In this document: piece by piece, positions 37,491 to 46,788 of the stretch | How positions within the stretch are numbered: position 1 is the first letter of the stretch | Layout of the letters: every line of letters starts with the position of its first letter | Source: Burkholderia sp. WP9 | Lineage (GTDB): Bacteria; Pseudomonadota; Gammaproteobacteria; Burkholderiales; Burkholderiaceae | Length of the DNA stretch: 64,000 nt | Direction: 5' to 3' | Assembly: GCF_900104795.1 (NCBI RefSeq) | Contig: NZ_FNTG01000001.1 | Location: 3,348,001 to 3,412,000, forward strand | The notes under the pieces: generated by a model | What the model saw: only the letters and a program-made list of their open reading frames with translations | Databases searched by the model: none | What the model was told of the DNA's origin: nothing | Program-made: the position numbers and the translations under genes

Positions 37491-38468
37491 TCAAAAACCA
37501 ATCGGTTTTCGTCGATTTCCGTAGTCCAGGCGAATGTCGCCGGCCTCGATCCGGTCACGCCCGTCAATGCGCGCCGCGCCGAAGCCGTTGAGAATCGCCC
37601 GGCGCATTTCACGCGGCGACGCACGCATCAGCGCATCGAGCGCGGCGTCGCCGAGCACGTCGGGAAAGCGCAGGCCCCAGTTGTGCGCCGAGCGGATCTC
37701 GTCGTAGATCGCCTGGGCGATGCGGCGCGCACCGTCATGATCCGGCGGAGGGATTTCATACACGTTCATCCGGTTCAGGATCGGCTCGGGAATCGAGCGC
37801 TCGTCGTTCGCCGTCGCAATCCAGATCACATGCCCGGCATTGATCGGAATCTCGGCGAATTCGTCGATGAAGGTCTGCGCCGTATCGTGCTCGAGCAGCG
37901 CATACAACGCGCCGAGCGGATCGTATTGCGAATCGCCGGTCGCCTTGTCGATTTCGTCAACGGCGATCACGGGGTTCGCGTAGCTGCCGTTCACGAGCGC
38001 ATCGAACACCTTGCCCGGCTTCGCGTTCTTCCATTGCGAAGACGCGCCCGACAGAATCCAGCCCGCCGTCAGCGAACTCATCGCCACATATTGATACGCG
38101 GTGCCGAGCAGGCGCGCCAACTGCTTCGCGAAGTGAGTCTTGCCGATGCCGGGATCGCCGAGCAGCAGAATCGGCATCAATTCGAGGCGGTCTTCGGTCT
38201 CCAGACACAAGGCGACCTGTTTGCGGATGTCGTCGAGCGGTGCTGAAAAGTTGGGCAGCGCGTCGATCAGATCGTCGATCGACGGCATGCGGTTCGGCTT
38301 CACGCAAAAACGCAGATTGCCGGTTTTCAGCATCTTTTCGTATGTCGCGCGCAATGCCTCGTTCGCGCCGTCACCGAGATCGTTCAGCGCGGTCTCGACC
38401 TGATCGAGGTCGTACACCCGACTGAAAGACGCCACGGCGATTTCCTGTTTGACCATTGCTGTTGTCAT
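37491..38468 (-). CDS. Stand-alone AAA+ ATPase (Lon-like ATPase domain only)
   Basis: A 325-residue AAA+ protein: Walker A LLGDPGIGKTHFAKQ near 103, Walker B VIAVDEIDKA near 168, sensor-1 IWIATANDERSIPEPILNRM near 215 with an arginine finger. The order and spacing resemble the ATPase half of Lon, without a protease domain. No substrate protein or VWA partner is beside it. Role unknown; perhaps a chaperone-like unfoldase. Confidence 0.78.
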   Translation of the reverse strand: MTTAMVKQEIAVASFSRVYDLDQVETALNDLGDGANEALRATYEKMLKTGNLRFCVKPNRMPSIDDLIDALPNFSAPLDDIRKQVALCLETEDRLELMPILLLGDPGIGKTHFAKQLARLLGTAYQYVAMSSLTAGWILSGASSQWKNAKPGKVFDALVNGSYANPVIAVDEIDKATGDSQYDPLGALYALLEHDTAQTFIDEFAEIPINAGHVIWIATANDERSIPEPILNRMNVYEIPPPDHDGARRIAQAIYDEIRSAHNWGLRFPDVLGDAALDALMRASPREMRRAILNGFGAARIDGRDRIEAGDIRLDYGNRRKPIGF

Positions 38469-38736
38469 CGCTCACCCCGTCTGGCTGGTCCTGCTGCTTC
38501 GGCCCCTGTATGGCGCCGTTTCAAGTCCAGTGTAGCGAGGACATATTCACGTGCAAGCCAGCAGTCGTGCCGCTCTGCTGCTAACAGCGGGTTGTTTTTG
38601 GCGATTCTCAACCCTATCTGAAATGGATTGTTGCTGAACCCGGCCCCGTTTGAAGTGTCAGAAAGGCGTTGCGCCCATCAGGCGTAAGATGGCCCTCTGA
38701 CCATGCCGCCGGATCCGGTGACCGGAGACTTTTTCT

Positions 38737-39303
38737 ATGTGGAAAACCAGTATCGTGGCTGTGTTGCTCGGCACTTCGTTGCTTGCTAATGCACAACAAC
38801 CCGCACAACAAAAAAGCGCACAACAAAGCCCGCAACCGGGCACGCCACAGAGCGCAGAGCAACGGCCGGCGCAGCAGGTCGTGCAATGGCAATTACAGGT
38901 CATGCGCGACGGCCAGCAGATCGACACGTTCGACGGCACCACCACCGTCGGCCAGGCGCGTACGGACACGCATCACAAGATGGTGCAACACAACGTCGGC
39001 TGTAAAGATCAGCCCGGCGGTAGTATCGATCTGGCGCGTACGTTGACCGTCTCGCCGCTGCAGGCGGATGCGAACGGCGTCACGTTGTCGATCGAAGCAC
39101 AGGAAACGTTCGAGGAAAACGCCGCGCGACAAACGGACACCGGCTGCAAGCTGCCGCCGCAACCGCGCCAGGTGAGCGCGAGCCATCCCGGTCTGAAGGT
39201 GACGCCGGGGCAATGGGCCAGCTGGACGATCGTCGACAAGGATCCGAACCTGGTCTACCGCGTGCGTGCGAGTCTCGCGGACAGCACCAGCACGGCAAAC
39301 TGA
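38737..39303 (+). CDS. Secreted protein of unknown function
   Basis: A 188-residue protein with a clear signal peptide (residues 1-19, cleaved after LANA), a Gln/Pro/Ser-rich low-complexity stretch (20-45), and a beta-rich C-terminal domain with two cysteines (VGCKD, TGCKL) that could form a disulfide. I do not recognise the domain. It appears single-gene. Confidence 0.65.
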   Translation: MWKTSIVAVLLGTSLLANAQQPAQQKSAQQSPQPGTPQSAEQRPAQQVVQWQLQVMRDGQQIDTFDGTTTVGQARTDTHHKMVQHNVGCKDQPGGSIDLARTLTVSPLQADANGVTLSIEAQETFEENAARQTDTGCKLPPQPRQVSASHPGLKVTPGQWASWTIVDKDPNLVYRVRASLADSTSTAN

Positions 39304-39391
39304 TCAAACCGATGCAAAGCACACGTAAGACAACACGCAAGCAGCGCGCGACTAACCGACGCCCCCAAACAGAACACGTGGACAACGCGGC

Positions 39392-40189
39392 ATGCGAAAC
39401 CCCGAAGAATTGATCCGCGAGAGCGTAGCGCCCAAGGATTTCATTGCGGTGAGCTGGAACCTGCACAAAGGCCGCACGCCGCTCGGCTTCCAGGCCTGGC
39501 AGGCCATGCAGCGCTGGGTGCAATCCACCCACGCGGACGCGTATTTTTTACAGGAAGCGATGGCGCGGCGCATGCCGTCGCCGGTGCTGGCGAGCAGTTT
39601 CGGCGAACCGCTCGCCGATCCGTTGAGCGATGTCTGGCATTGCCAGGCCACTGAAATCGCGCGCGCGCTGGAACTCGAAATCGCACTCGGACCGAACGTC
39701 TTCAAACCGTCGTGGCGGCATGGCAATGCGATCCTGTCGCCGCATCCGCTTGATCTCGGCGGACGCTGGGACATCTCCGCGCATCGCTTCGAAAAGCGCG
39801 GGCTATTGGTTGCGCGCGCCACCTTCGGCGGTCACTCGGTCACGCTGTTGTGCGCGCATCTTGCGCTGACGCGCTCGGCCCGCTTGCGTCAGATGAACTG
39901 GATCGCTCACTGGATCGCGAAAGAAGCACCGGAAGGTCCGCTCGTGCTGGCCGGCGACTTCAACGACTGGCGCAACGATTCGGTGCCGCTCTTCGGCGAA
40001 CATGGTTTGCAGGAAGTGGCCACGCTGCTCGGCGAATCGGGGCGCACCTTTCCCGCTTTCTCGCCTGCGCTTGCGCTCGACAAGATGTTCGTGCGCGGCA
40101 TGAAGCCGGTCGAATGGATCCAGCCGACGCAGGAAACCGCGTGGCTCTCCGATCACCTGCCGTATATGGCGCGCTTGCGGATCGATTGA
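39392..40189 (+). CDS. Endonuclease/exonuclease/phosphatase (EEP) family protein
   Basis: A 265-residue EEP-fold protein. Visible catalytic elements: WNLHKG near 22 (Asn), DAYFLQEA near 49 (metal Glu), LAGDFNDW near 188 (DxN), and SDHLPYMARL at the C-terminus (SDH). Members cleave nucleic acids or phosphodiesters in lipids; the DxN and SDH motifs do not separate these. Ends 16 bases before the converging epimerase stop. Confidence 0.88.
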   Translation: MRNPEELIRESVAPKDFIAVSWNLHKGRTPLGFQAWQAMQRWVQSTHADAYFLQEAMARRMPSPVLASSFGEPLADPLSDVWHCQATEIARALELEIALGPNVFKPSWRHGNAILSPHPLDLGGRWDISAHRFEKRGLLVARATFGGHSVTLLCAHLALTRSARLRQMNWIAHWIAKEAPEGPLVLAGDFNDWRNDSVPLFGEHGLQEVATLLGESGRTFPAFSPALALDKMFVRGMKPVEWIQPTQETAWLSDHLPYMARLRID

Positions 40190-40205
40190 GCGCCGACGCC
40201 GCACG

Positions 40206-41186
40206 CTAGTCTTTGTGCGGCGTCCATTGCAGCGTCGCGGCGATCTCCTCGCCCGGCTGCAACACGCAGCCGCCCACCTGCTCACGCATGCCGACCGTGT
40301 TGAAGCAATCGGTGGTGTTCGTCACCGGCTCCACACACAGTTGCGTGTCGTCGGCCGGCGCGAACACCACCATGTGATCGAACGGCGCGTCGGCGATCAT
40401 CGTCAATCGACGGCGTTCGTCGGGCCATGCAATGGTCGCCTCGCGTGACCAGTTCGCAAAGTTGTTGTCGAGGTCGAAGGCGTCGGCGGACATGCCTTCG
40501 CGCAACGCGTCCACCGCCGGATGCGGACCAAGATGCGTCGGCAGCACCTCGGCGTCGGCGTGCCACATGGCCTCCACTTTGGCGTAAACGCGGGTTTGCG
40601 CGGTGCGCGGATAGTACGGGTGATGCCCCATGCCGAACGGCATCGGCCGGTCGGCGAGGTTTTGCGCGGACAACGTGATGCGCAGCGCACCATCGCTCAA
40701 CTCGATACGCTGCTGCGCGCGGTAACGGAACGGCCAGTCGCCGGGTATGCGCGAATCCGGTTCGTGTTCAAAGTGCAGTTGCACCGAACTTTCCGTCCGC
40801 GCGCCCACTTGCCATGCGCGCCGCCACGCATTGCCGTGCAGCGCGTGGGCGAAACGCGTGTCGTTGCCGGCGAGGTCGATCGTGCCGCCGTCGAATTCGA
40901 AACGCGCGTTGCGAATCCGGTTGCAGTAGGGAAAGAGCGGAAAGCTCGCCATGCGCAGCGGATCGCGTTCAGCGAAGGCTACGGGCGCGGCAGGCCGCAA
41001 CCAGTGCAGCGGGCCGTCGGGCGTCGTTTCGTAGAACGCCGCCAGCGCGCCGCCCACGTCGGGGGCGATCACGGCGCGCAATGCGCCAGCCGATAGCGTG
41101 ACGACCGTGGCGACGACTGCGGGATCGTCGAGCCACATGAGTCCAGTCACGCGTGGCGGGATCGAATTCAAGGAAACATCGTGCAT
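40206..41186 (-). CDS. Aldose 1-epimerase (galactose mutarotase-like)
   Basis: A 326-residue mutarotase-family protein. FPYCNRIRNARFEFDG near 74-89 carries the Asn-Arg pair, HALHGNAWR near 103 the first catalytic histidine, MGHHPYYPR near 180 the second, and CVEPVTNTTDCFN near 280 the catalytic glutamate. It interconverts anomers of hexoses. Start ATG 41186 is at the beginning of the family match. It diverges from the LacI-type regulator, and an operator-like repeat lies about 150 bases upstream, so it probably belongs to the same regulon as the sugar importer. Confidence 0.88.
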   Translation of the reverse strand: MHDVSLNSIPPRVTGLMWLDDPAVVATVVTLSAGALRAVIAPDVGGALAAFYETTPDGPLHWLRPAAPVAFAERDPLRMASFPLFPYCNRIRNARFEFDGGTIDLAGNDTRFAHALHGNAWRRAWQVGARTESSVQLHFEHEPDSRIPGDWPFRYRAQQRIELSDGALRITLSAQNLADRPMPFGMGHHPYYPRTAQTRVYAKVEAMWHADAEVLPTHLGPHPAVDALREGMSADAFDLDNNFANWSREATIAWPDERRRLTMIADAPFDHMVVFAPADDTQLCVEPVTNTTDCFNTVGMREQVGGCVLQPGEEIAATLQWTPHKD

Positions 41187-41338
41187 GGTCAGAAAAGACG
41201 GGAGCTCGGGCGGATGGCGGCATGAACGCGCATCGGTGTCTCCCTCGGTGTCTCCAATTGCGAGCCGCGCACAGCGCGCGGCCGGCGGACCCGTCCAGGT
41301 CCGCGCGACCGAGAATCGCACGCCAAAGCAAACCCGTC

Positions 41339-41356
41339 AATATTATTAGTAATAAA
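41339..41356 (+). promoter_or_regulatory. Operator-like site 1 for the LacI-type regulator
   Basis: Contains the 11-mer atattattagt and is a partial palindrome, ttatt-agt-aataa (41343-41355). It lies between the divergent epimerase and regulator genes. The same 11-mer recurs at 41430 and 42575 in otherwise GC-rich DNA. Confidence 0.65.
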
Positions 41357-41429
41357 TTGGACCAATCCATCTTGTGCAAGCGGCGATCGTGGTCTCCCAA
41401 ATGACGGGTTAGCGCGCGTTGCCGCGTGC

Positions 41430-41445
41430 ATATTATTAGTGGTAC
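41430..41445 (+). promoter_or_regulatory. Operator-like site 2
   Basis: The second copy of atattattagt lies exactly 90 bases after the first and about 70 bases before the regulator start. Its right half (ggtac) is less palindromic. A spacing of about 8.6 helical turns could allow looping with site 1. Confidence 0.6.
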
Positions 41446-41508
41446 CGTCAGCACCACGATGCCCATGGCATGCCCCAGATTTAGCGCCGCGGTAGCGCGG
41501 CCCGCACA

Positions 41509-42591
41509 ATGAAAAAATCGACCCAACGCCGTCCGACCATGACCGACATCGCCAAGCTCACTGGCGTGTCGCAATCGACTGTCTCGCTCGTGCTGAACAA
41601 CGCGACCGGCGCGAAGTTCTCCGAGGCCACCCGCAACAAGGTGCTCAAAGCCGCGCACGACCTCGGCTACCGGCTGTCGCTGCGCGAACCGGTCTCGGCT
41701 TCGAGCGACGAACGCAATCTGATCGTCTATCTGGCCGACGAGATTTCCACCAGTCCGCATCCGGTCGTCAACGTCGATGGCGCGCGCGACGCGGCCTACG
41801 CGAGCGGCAAGATGCTGGCGGTCTATTCGACGCACGGCAACGCAGACATCGAGAAACAGGTGCTCGACGCCACGCTGTCGAATCCGCACGTGTTCGGCGT
41901 GATCTACGCGACCGTCTATACGCGCAAGGTGACGCCGCCGGCGGCGCTCTCGCAGGTGCCGACCGTGCTGCTGAATTGCTATACGGGAGAAGGCGGGTTT
42001 TCGTCGGTGGTGCCCGCCGAAGTCGCCGGCGGCCATCTGGCGACCGACTACCTGTTGCAGGCCGGACATCGGCGGATCGGCTATATCAACGGCGAACCCT
42101 GGCAGGATGCGTCGAAAGATCGCCTGAAAGGCTACCGCACCGCGCTCGCCACCGCCGACCTGCCCTTCGCGCCGGAACTGGTGCGCGACGGCGACTGGAG
42201 TTCGGGCCTTGGCTTCGAACTGACGCTCTCGCTGATGCGCGAATCCAATCCGCCAACCGCGATTTTCTGCGCCAACGACCTCACCGCGATCGGCGCCATC
42301 GAAGCCTTGAAACAACACGGCCTGCGCGTGCCCGAAGACGTCTCGGTGCTCGGCTACGACGACCAGGAAATCGCCCGCCACACGCATCCGCCGCTCTCGA
42401 CCGTCGTGCTGCCGAACTACGAACTGGGGCGCTGGGCGGTCGAGACTTTGCTGCAGGAAGAACACAATCGCGCGGCCGGTGCCCCCGTTCGGCATCGCAT
42501 GGTAAAGCTCGACGGTCCACTCGTCGAACGCGGCTCGGTCAGGGTAATTACCGAGGCAAAAAAGCCAATAATTAATATTATTAGTGATTGA
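41509..42591 (+). CDS. LacI/GalR-family transcriptional regulator of the sugar importer
   Basis: A 360-residue repressor: N-terminal HTH and hinge helix (MTDIAKLTGVSQSTVSLVLNN at about 11-31), then a periplasmic-binding-protein-like effector domain (RIGYINGEPWQDASKDRLKGY, TAIFCANDLTAIGAI, VSVLGYDDQEIA). It precedes the substrate-binding protein gene of the importer on the same strand and diverges from the epimerase. Three operator-like repeats lie around it, one overlapping its own last codons. Effector probably galactose or galactofuranose, by inference from the importer. Confidence 0.92.
   Translation: MKKSTQRRPTMTDIAKLTGVSQSTVSLVLNNATGAKFSEATRNKVLKAAHDLGYRLSLREPVSASSDERNLIVYLADEISTSPHPVVNVDGARDAAYASGKMLAVYSTHGNADIEKQVLDATLSNPHVFGVIYATVYTRKVTPPAALSQVPTVLLNCYTGEGGFSSVVPAEVAGGHLATDYLLQAGHRRIGYINGEPWQDASKDRLKGYRTALATADLPFAPELVRDGDWSSGLGFELTLSLMRESNPPTAIFCANDLTAIGAIEALKQHGLRVPEDVSVLGYDDQEIARHTHPPLSTVVLPNYELGRWAVETLLQEEHNRAAGAPVRHRMVKLDGPLVERGSVRVITEAKKPIINIISD
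42574..42590 (+). promoter_or_regulatory. Operator-like site 3, upstream of the importer
   Basis: The third exact copy of atattattagt (42575-42585) overlaps the codons for the last residues of the repressor gene. It lies about 120 bases before the ytfQ-like ATG; an inverted half (ataataatt) follows at 42595. It probably gates transcription of the importer. Confidence 0.6.
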
Positions 42592-42705
42592 CCGATAATA
42601 ATTCCGAGTGAAATAATCGGCACGTCGAGTCAGGCGAACGTCGCCGGCCGGCATGAGAAACACTAAAAGCAAATACACCTACCTCACCAGGTACTGGAGG
42701 AAGAC

Positions 42706-43725
42706 ATGGCGTCGCTCAACACGCAGTCGCGCGCTCACGCGCGCAAGCAGCAGATTCGTCCGCTGGCGGGTTCGCTGCTGGCTCTGGCAATCGGTTTCGG
42801 CGTCGCCACCGCGCACGCCGACGACGCGTTGCCCAAGCTGTCCAACAAGACTCCCCTGAAGGTCGGCTTCGCGCAGACCGAAAGCAACAATCCGTGGCGT
42901 CTCGCGGAAACCAAGAGCTTCAAGGAAGTCGCCGCGAAGTGCGGCTGGCAGTTGGTCATGACCGACGCCAATAGTTCGAACTCCAAGCAGGTGTCCGACA
43001 TCCAGAACATGATCGCGCAGCACGTCGATCTGCTGGTGTTCCCGCCGCGCGAAGAAAAGCCGCTTGCACCGGTCGTGCTGCAAGCCAAAAAGGCCGGCAT
43101 TCCGGTGATTCTGGTCGACCGCGACGTCGATCAATCCGTCGCCAAGGCGGGCCGCGACTACATTACGTTCATCGGGTCGGACTTCATCGATCAGGGCCAT
43201 CGCGCCGCTGACTGGCTCGTCAAGGCGACGGGCGGCAAGGCGAAGATCATCGAACTCGAGGGCACCACCGGCGCATCCGCCGCGAACGATCGCAAGAAGG
43301 GCTTCGACGAAATCATCGCGAAAAATCCGGGCATGACGATCATCGCGTCGCAAAGCGGCGATTTCGCACGCGACAAGGGCCGCCAGGTCATGGAAACGCT
43401 GTTGCAGGCGCATCCGGACGTGACCGCCGTCTACGCCCACAACGACGAAATGGCGCTCGGCGCGATCGCCGCGATCAAGGCCGCCGGCAAGCAGCCGGGC
43501 AAGGACATCCAGATCGTCACGATCGACGGCACCAAGGGCGGCATGGACGCGATCGCGGCCGGCGAACTCGGCGCCAGCGTGCAGTCGAGCCCGTTCTTCG
43601 GCCCGCTCGCTTGCGACGTCGCACAGCGTTACGCGAAGGGCGAAAAGATCCCGACGTGGGTCAAGGTGTCCGACAAGTTCTACGACAAGAGCAACGTGCA
43701 GCAGAACATGCAGTACGGCTATTGA
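42706..43725 (+). CDS. ytfQ: Sugar ABC transporter substrate-binding protein (YtfQ-like)
   Basis: A 339-residue periplasmic binding protein: signal peptide (about 1-37, ending AHA), then KVGFAQTESNNPWRLAETKSF, which parallels E. coli YtfQ (SQxGSESGWRxAET), and later GTTGASAANDRKKGF, SQSGDFARDKGR and YAHNDEMALGAI, all closely matching YtfQ. YtfQ binds galactofuranose and galactopyranose. ATG 42706 has ggagg upstream. First gene of the importer operon. Confidence 0.88.
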   Translation: MASLNTQSRAHARKQQIRPLAGSLLALAIGFGVATAHADDALPKLSNKTPLKVGFAQTESNNPWRLAETKSFKEVAAKCGWQLVMTDANSSNSKQVSDIQNMIAQHVDLLVFPPREEKPLAPVVLQAKKAGIPVILVDRDVDQSVAKAGRDYITFIGSDFIDQGHRAADWLVKATGGKAKIIELEGTTGASAANDRKKGFDEIIAKNPGMTIIASQSGDFARDKGRQVMETLLQAHPDVTAVYAHNDEMALGAIAAIKAAGKQPGKDIQIVTIDGTKGGMDAIAAGELGASVQSSPFFGPLACDVAQRYAKGEKIPTWVKVSDKFYDKSNVQQNMQYGY

Positions 43726-44096
43726 GATCGAAGCCTTGCTATACGCGCAGTTTTGAAGTTTGAGCGCTGCCGTAGCAGGGCGTCCGCACGCTCCGACAGC
43801 GCCCCGATGGAAGTCCCCCGCCCCGAAGCAGATGCTGTTCAAGGCATCGGGATCGAGGGACTACCTCGTAGGACGTCACCGCCCCGAATCTGTCTCCTCG
43901 GGGGGCGGGCGACGGGAAGGGTTCGGAGCGACGCGTTCGTGGCAGCACGAGCCGTCGCTTCGCTTTTATGCGGCGTACCATGGTTCGACGCCACGACCCG
44001 CATAAGAGCCCGAACGAAGGGCCGCACCGGCCCGCACGTGCACGGCATGGCGCGCACGCGGCAAATCAAGGCAGCACCCGCATCAGGAGGACATCC
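43726..44096 (+). other. Long intra-operon spacer with hairpins
   Basis: About 370 bases between the binding protein and ATPase genes, with no gene. A GC-rich imperfect hairpin (ccgcccc / ggggggcgg, 43879-43909) could cap the upstream message, which would fit the usual excess of binding protein over transporter. A strong SD (aggagg) precedes the next GTG. Confidence 0.5.
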
Positions 44097-45731
44097 GTGA
44101 CGGAATCCGGCAAAGAGACGCCACACTCCCCCCTTACCCGTTCGCCGCTGCTCGAGATGCAGGACATCGGCATCAGCTTCGGCGGCGTGCCCGCATTGCG
44201 CGGCGCCAACCTGAGCGTCGCCGCCGGCGAAGTGCATGCGCTGATCGGTCAGAACGGCGCGGGCAAATCGACCATGATCAAGATCCTGACAGGCGCCTAT
44301 CGGCGCGGCTCGGGCAGCGTGCGCTTCGAAGGCCGCGAGGTCGATTTCCGCACGCCCAAAGAGGCGCGCGAAGCCGGCATCAGCACGATCTATCAGGAGA
44401 TCAATCTGGTGCCGTTCCGCTCGGTGGCGGAGAACATTTTTCTCGGCCGTGAGCCGCGCCGTTTCGGCCTGATCGACTGGCGCGCGGTGCAGCAACGCGC
44501 CGCCGCGCTGCTCGAATCGTTCGGCTTGCAGATCGATGTGAAGAAACCGGTCGGCCGCTATTCGACCGCGATCCAGCAGATGGTGGCGCTCGCACGCGCG
44601 GTGTCGTCGGACGCGAAGATGGTCATCATGGATGAGTCCACCTCGTCGCTCGACGAACGCGAAGTGGAGTTGCTGTTCACGGTGGTGCGCAAGCTGCGCG
44701 ACGACGGCCGCGCGGTGATCTTCGTGTCGCATCGGCTCGACGAACTGTACGCGCTGTGCGACCGTGTCACCGTCATGCGCGACGGCCAGACGGTCGCACA
44801 AAGCACGATGGCCGAGATGGACAAACTGCAACTCGTCACGACGATGCTCGGCCGCACACTCGCCGCCGTCGTGCAGGACGACACCGCTGCACGCGAAGCG
44901 AACCTCGCGCGGCGCGGCAAGCAGATGATCGCGGCAACGCATCTGAGCGCGCATCCGAAGGTGAGCGACGTCTCGCTCGAAGTTCACGCCGGCGAGGCAG
45001 TGGGTCTCGCGGGCCTGCTCGGTTCGGGCCGCACGGAAACCATGCGGCTGATGTTCGGCGCCGATCCGCTGGAGCAAGGGTCGCTCGCGATCGGCGGTGA
45101 AAGCGTGGCGCTGAAATCTCCGCAGGACGCGATCTCGCGTGGCCTCGCCTATCTCACCGAAGACCGCAAGGCCGAAGGCATCGTCCCCGAACTCTCCGTG
45201 CGCGACAACCTCACGCTCGTCTGTCTGCGCACGCTGGCGAAAAACGGCGTGGTCGACGTGAAGAAACAGCAGGCGATCGTCGATCGCTTCATCGCGTCGC
45301 TCGGTATCAAGCTGCGTTCGCCGGATCAGCCGATACGCGAACTGTCCGGCGGCAATCAGCAGAAGGTGCTGCTGGCGCGCTGGCTAGCCGCCGAGCCGTC
45401 GCTGTTGCTGCTCGACGAACCGACGCGCGGTATCGACGTGGGCGCCAAAGCGGACGTGGCGAAGATCGTGCGCGAATTGCGCGACGCGGGTCTCGCCGTG
45501 CTGCTGTCCGCCTCCGAGCTCGAAGAGCTGACCGCCGTGGCCGATCGCGCGGTGGTGATTCGCGACGGCCGCACGGTCGCCGAACTGAACGGCGCCGACA
45601 TGAGCGAGACCGCGATCATGGACGCCATTGCCTACGGCAGCGACGGCCATTCGCAACTGGCCGAAGCCGCGCAAACGGCAAACGCCGCACATATCGAAGA
45701 CGCGTTGGAGGGCGACCGTCATGGCGCTTAA
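44097..45731 (+). CDS. ytfR: Sugar ABC transporter ATP-binding protein (YtfR-like), two ATPase domains
   Basis: A 544-residue protein with two ABC domains in tandem, as in sugar importers of the CUT2 type. Domain 1 has GQNGAGKSTMIK near 53 and Walker B MVIMDESTSSLD. Domain 2 has GLLGSGRTETMRL (degenerate Walker A) and LSGGNQQKVLLARWL with LLLLDEPTRGID. GTG 44097 is set by aggagg six bases upstream. The last 11 bases overlap the permease gene. Confidence 0.93.
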   Translation: MTESGKETPHSPLTRSPLLEMQDIGISFGGVPALRGANLSVAAGEVHALIGQNGAGKSTMIKILTGAYRRGSGSVRFEGREVDFRTPKEAREAGISTIYQEINLVPFRSVAENIFLGREPRRFGLIDWRAVQQRAAALLESFGLQIDVKKPVGRYSTAIQQMVALARAVSSDAKMVIMDESTSSLDEREVELLFTVVRKLRDDGRAVIFVSHRLDELYALCDRVTVMRDGQTVAQSTMAEMDKLQLVTTMLGRTLAAVVQDDTAAREANLARRGKQMIAATHLSAHPKVSDVSLEVHAGEAVGLAGLLGSGRTETMRLMFGADPLEQGSLAIGGESVALKSPQDAISRGLAYLTEDRKAEGIVPELSVRDNLTLVCLRTLAKNGVVDVKKQQAIVDRFIASLGIKLRSPDQPIRELSGGNQQKVLLARWLAAEPSLLLLDEPTRGIDVGAKADVAKIVRELRDAGLAVLLSASELEELTAVADRAVVIRDGRTVAELNGADMSETAIMDAIAYGSDGHSQLAEAAQTANAAHIEDALEGDRHGA

Positions 45732-46758
45732 GTTGCACACCGAAACGTTGCATACCGAGCCGCGGCTCGGCGAAACCGCCCAGCAGATGACGGCCGCGCC
45801 GCGCGCCACACCGGCCACGAGCGTGCGTAAATGGCGCCACCTCGCCATGCAGCGCGAAGTCATCGTCCTGCTCGCGATGGTGCTTTTCAATCTGTTCTTC
45901 ACGCCGCACTTCTGGTCGCTGCAAACCTTCAACGTCAACATGACGCAGGTGGTGACGATCGTGATCGTCGGCATCGGCATGACGCTGGTGGTGGCGACTG
46001 GCGGCATCGATCTGTCGGTCGGCGCGTCGATGGCGATCTCCGGCGCGCTGGCGCCAATGCTGTTCCTGAACATTGCCGGCCCCACTGGCATTGCGCTCGC
46101 GTTCGTGCTGCCGGTGCTGGCCGCCGCGTTGTGCGGCGTCTTCAATGGCTTCCTCGTGACGCGGTTATCCGTCCAGCCGATTGTCGCGACGCTGGTGCTG
46201 TTCATCGCCGGACGCGGCATCGCGCAGGTCGTCACCGACGGCAGCCTGCAGGCGTTCAGTACGCCCGCCTTCCAATGGATTGCGCTCGGCAAGGTCGCGG
46301 GCGTGCCGTTCCAGGTGCTGCTGATGCTGGCGCTGGTCGCCGTGTTCGTGTGGGTCGTGCGCAAGACGCTGTTCGGCCAGTATCTGCTGATTACCGGCGG
46401 CAACGAAAAGGCCGCTTATCTGTGCGGCGTGCCGACCGCCACCGTGAAGCTGATCGCCTACACGCTGTGCGCGGCGCTCGCGGGGCTGGCGGGGCTGATC
46501 TCGATCTCGGTGAATTCGTCCTCCGATGCCAACGTGGTCGGCCTCGGCGTCGAACTCGACGCGATCGCGGCGGTGGCCGTCGGCGGCACGGCGTTGACGG
46601 GCGGCAAGGCGTATATCGGCGGCACGCTGATCGGCGCGCTGATCATCCAGTTGCTGCGCTATACGCTGCTCGCGCACGGCATTCCCGACGCGGCGGCGCT
46701 GGTGGTCAAGGCCGGCATTATCGTCGCCGCCGTTTATGTGCAGCGGCGCTCGCGCTAA
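45721..46758 (+). CDS. ytfT: Sugar ABC transporter permease (YtfT-like)
   Basis: A 345-residue CUT2 permease with eight to ten membrane segments from about residue 47 on. The conserved VVATGGIDLSVGASMAISG and the AVAVGGTALTGGKAYIGGTLIGALIIQ loop that contacts the ATPase are present. The N-terminal 45 residues are hydrophilic and longer than usual. It overlaps the ATPase gene by 11 bases. Confidence 0.9.
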   Translation: MALKLHTETLHTEPRLGETAQQMTAAPRATPATSVRKWRHLAMQREVIVLLAMVLFNLFFTPHFWSLQTFNVNMTQVVTIVIVGIGMTLVVATGGIDLSVGASMAISGALAPMLFLNIAGPTGIALAFVLPVLAAALCGVFNGFLVTRLSVQPIVATLVLFIAGRGIAQVVTDGSLQAFSTPAFQWIALGKVAGVPFQVLLMLALVAVFVWVVRKTLFGQYLLITGGNEKAAYLCGVPTATVKLIAYTLCAALAGLAGLISISVNSSSDANVVGLGVELDAIAAVAVGGTALTGGKAYIGGTLIGALIIQLLRYTLLAHGIPDAAALVVKAGIIVAAVYVQRRSR

Positions 46759-46788
46759 CGCGGCAGAGACATTCCCGGACTCGATACG

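Noticed and set aside
40969..42678. 569-codon minus-strand frame
   Set aside because: It is antisense to the LacI-type regulator and spans into the epimerase; high GC3 on the true strand creates long false frames.
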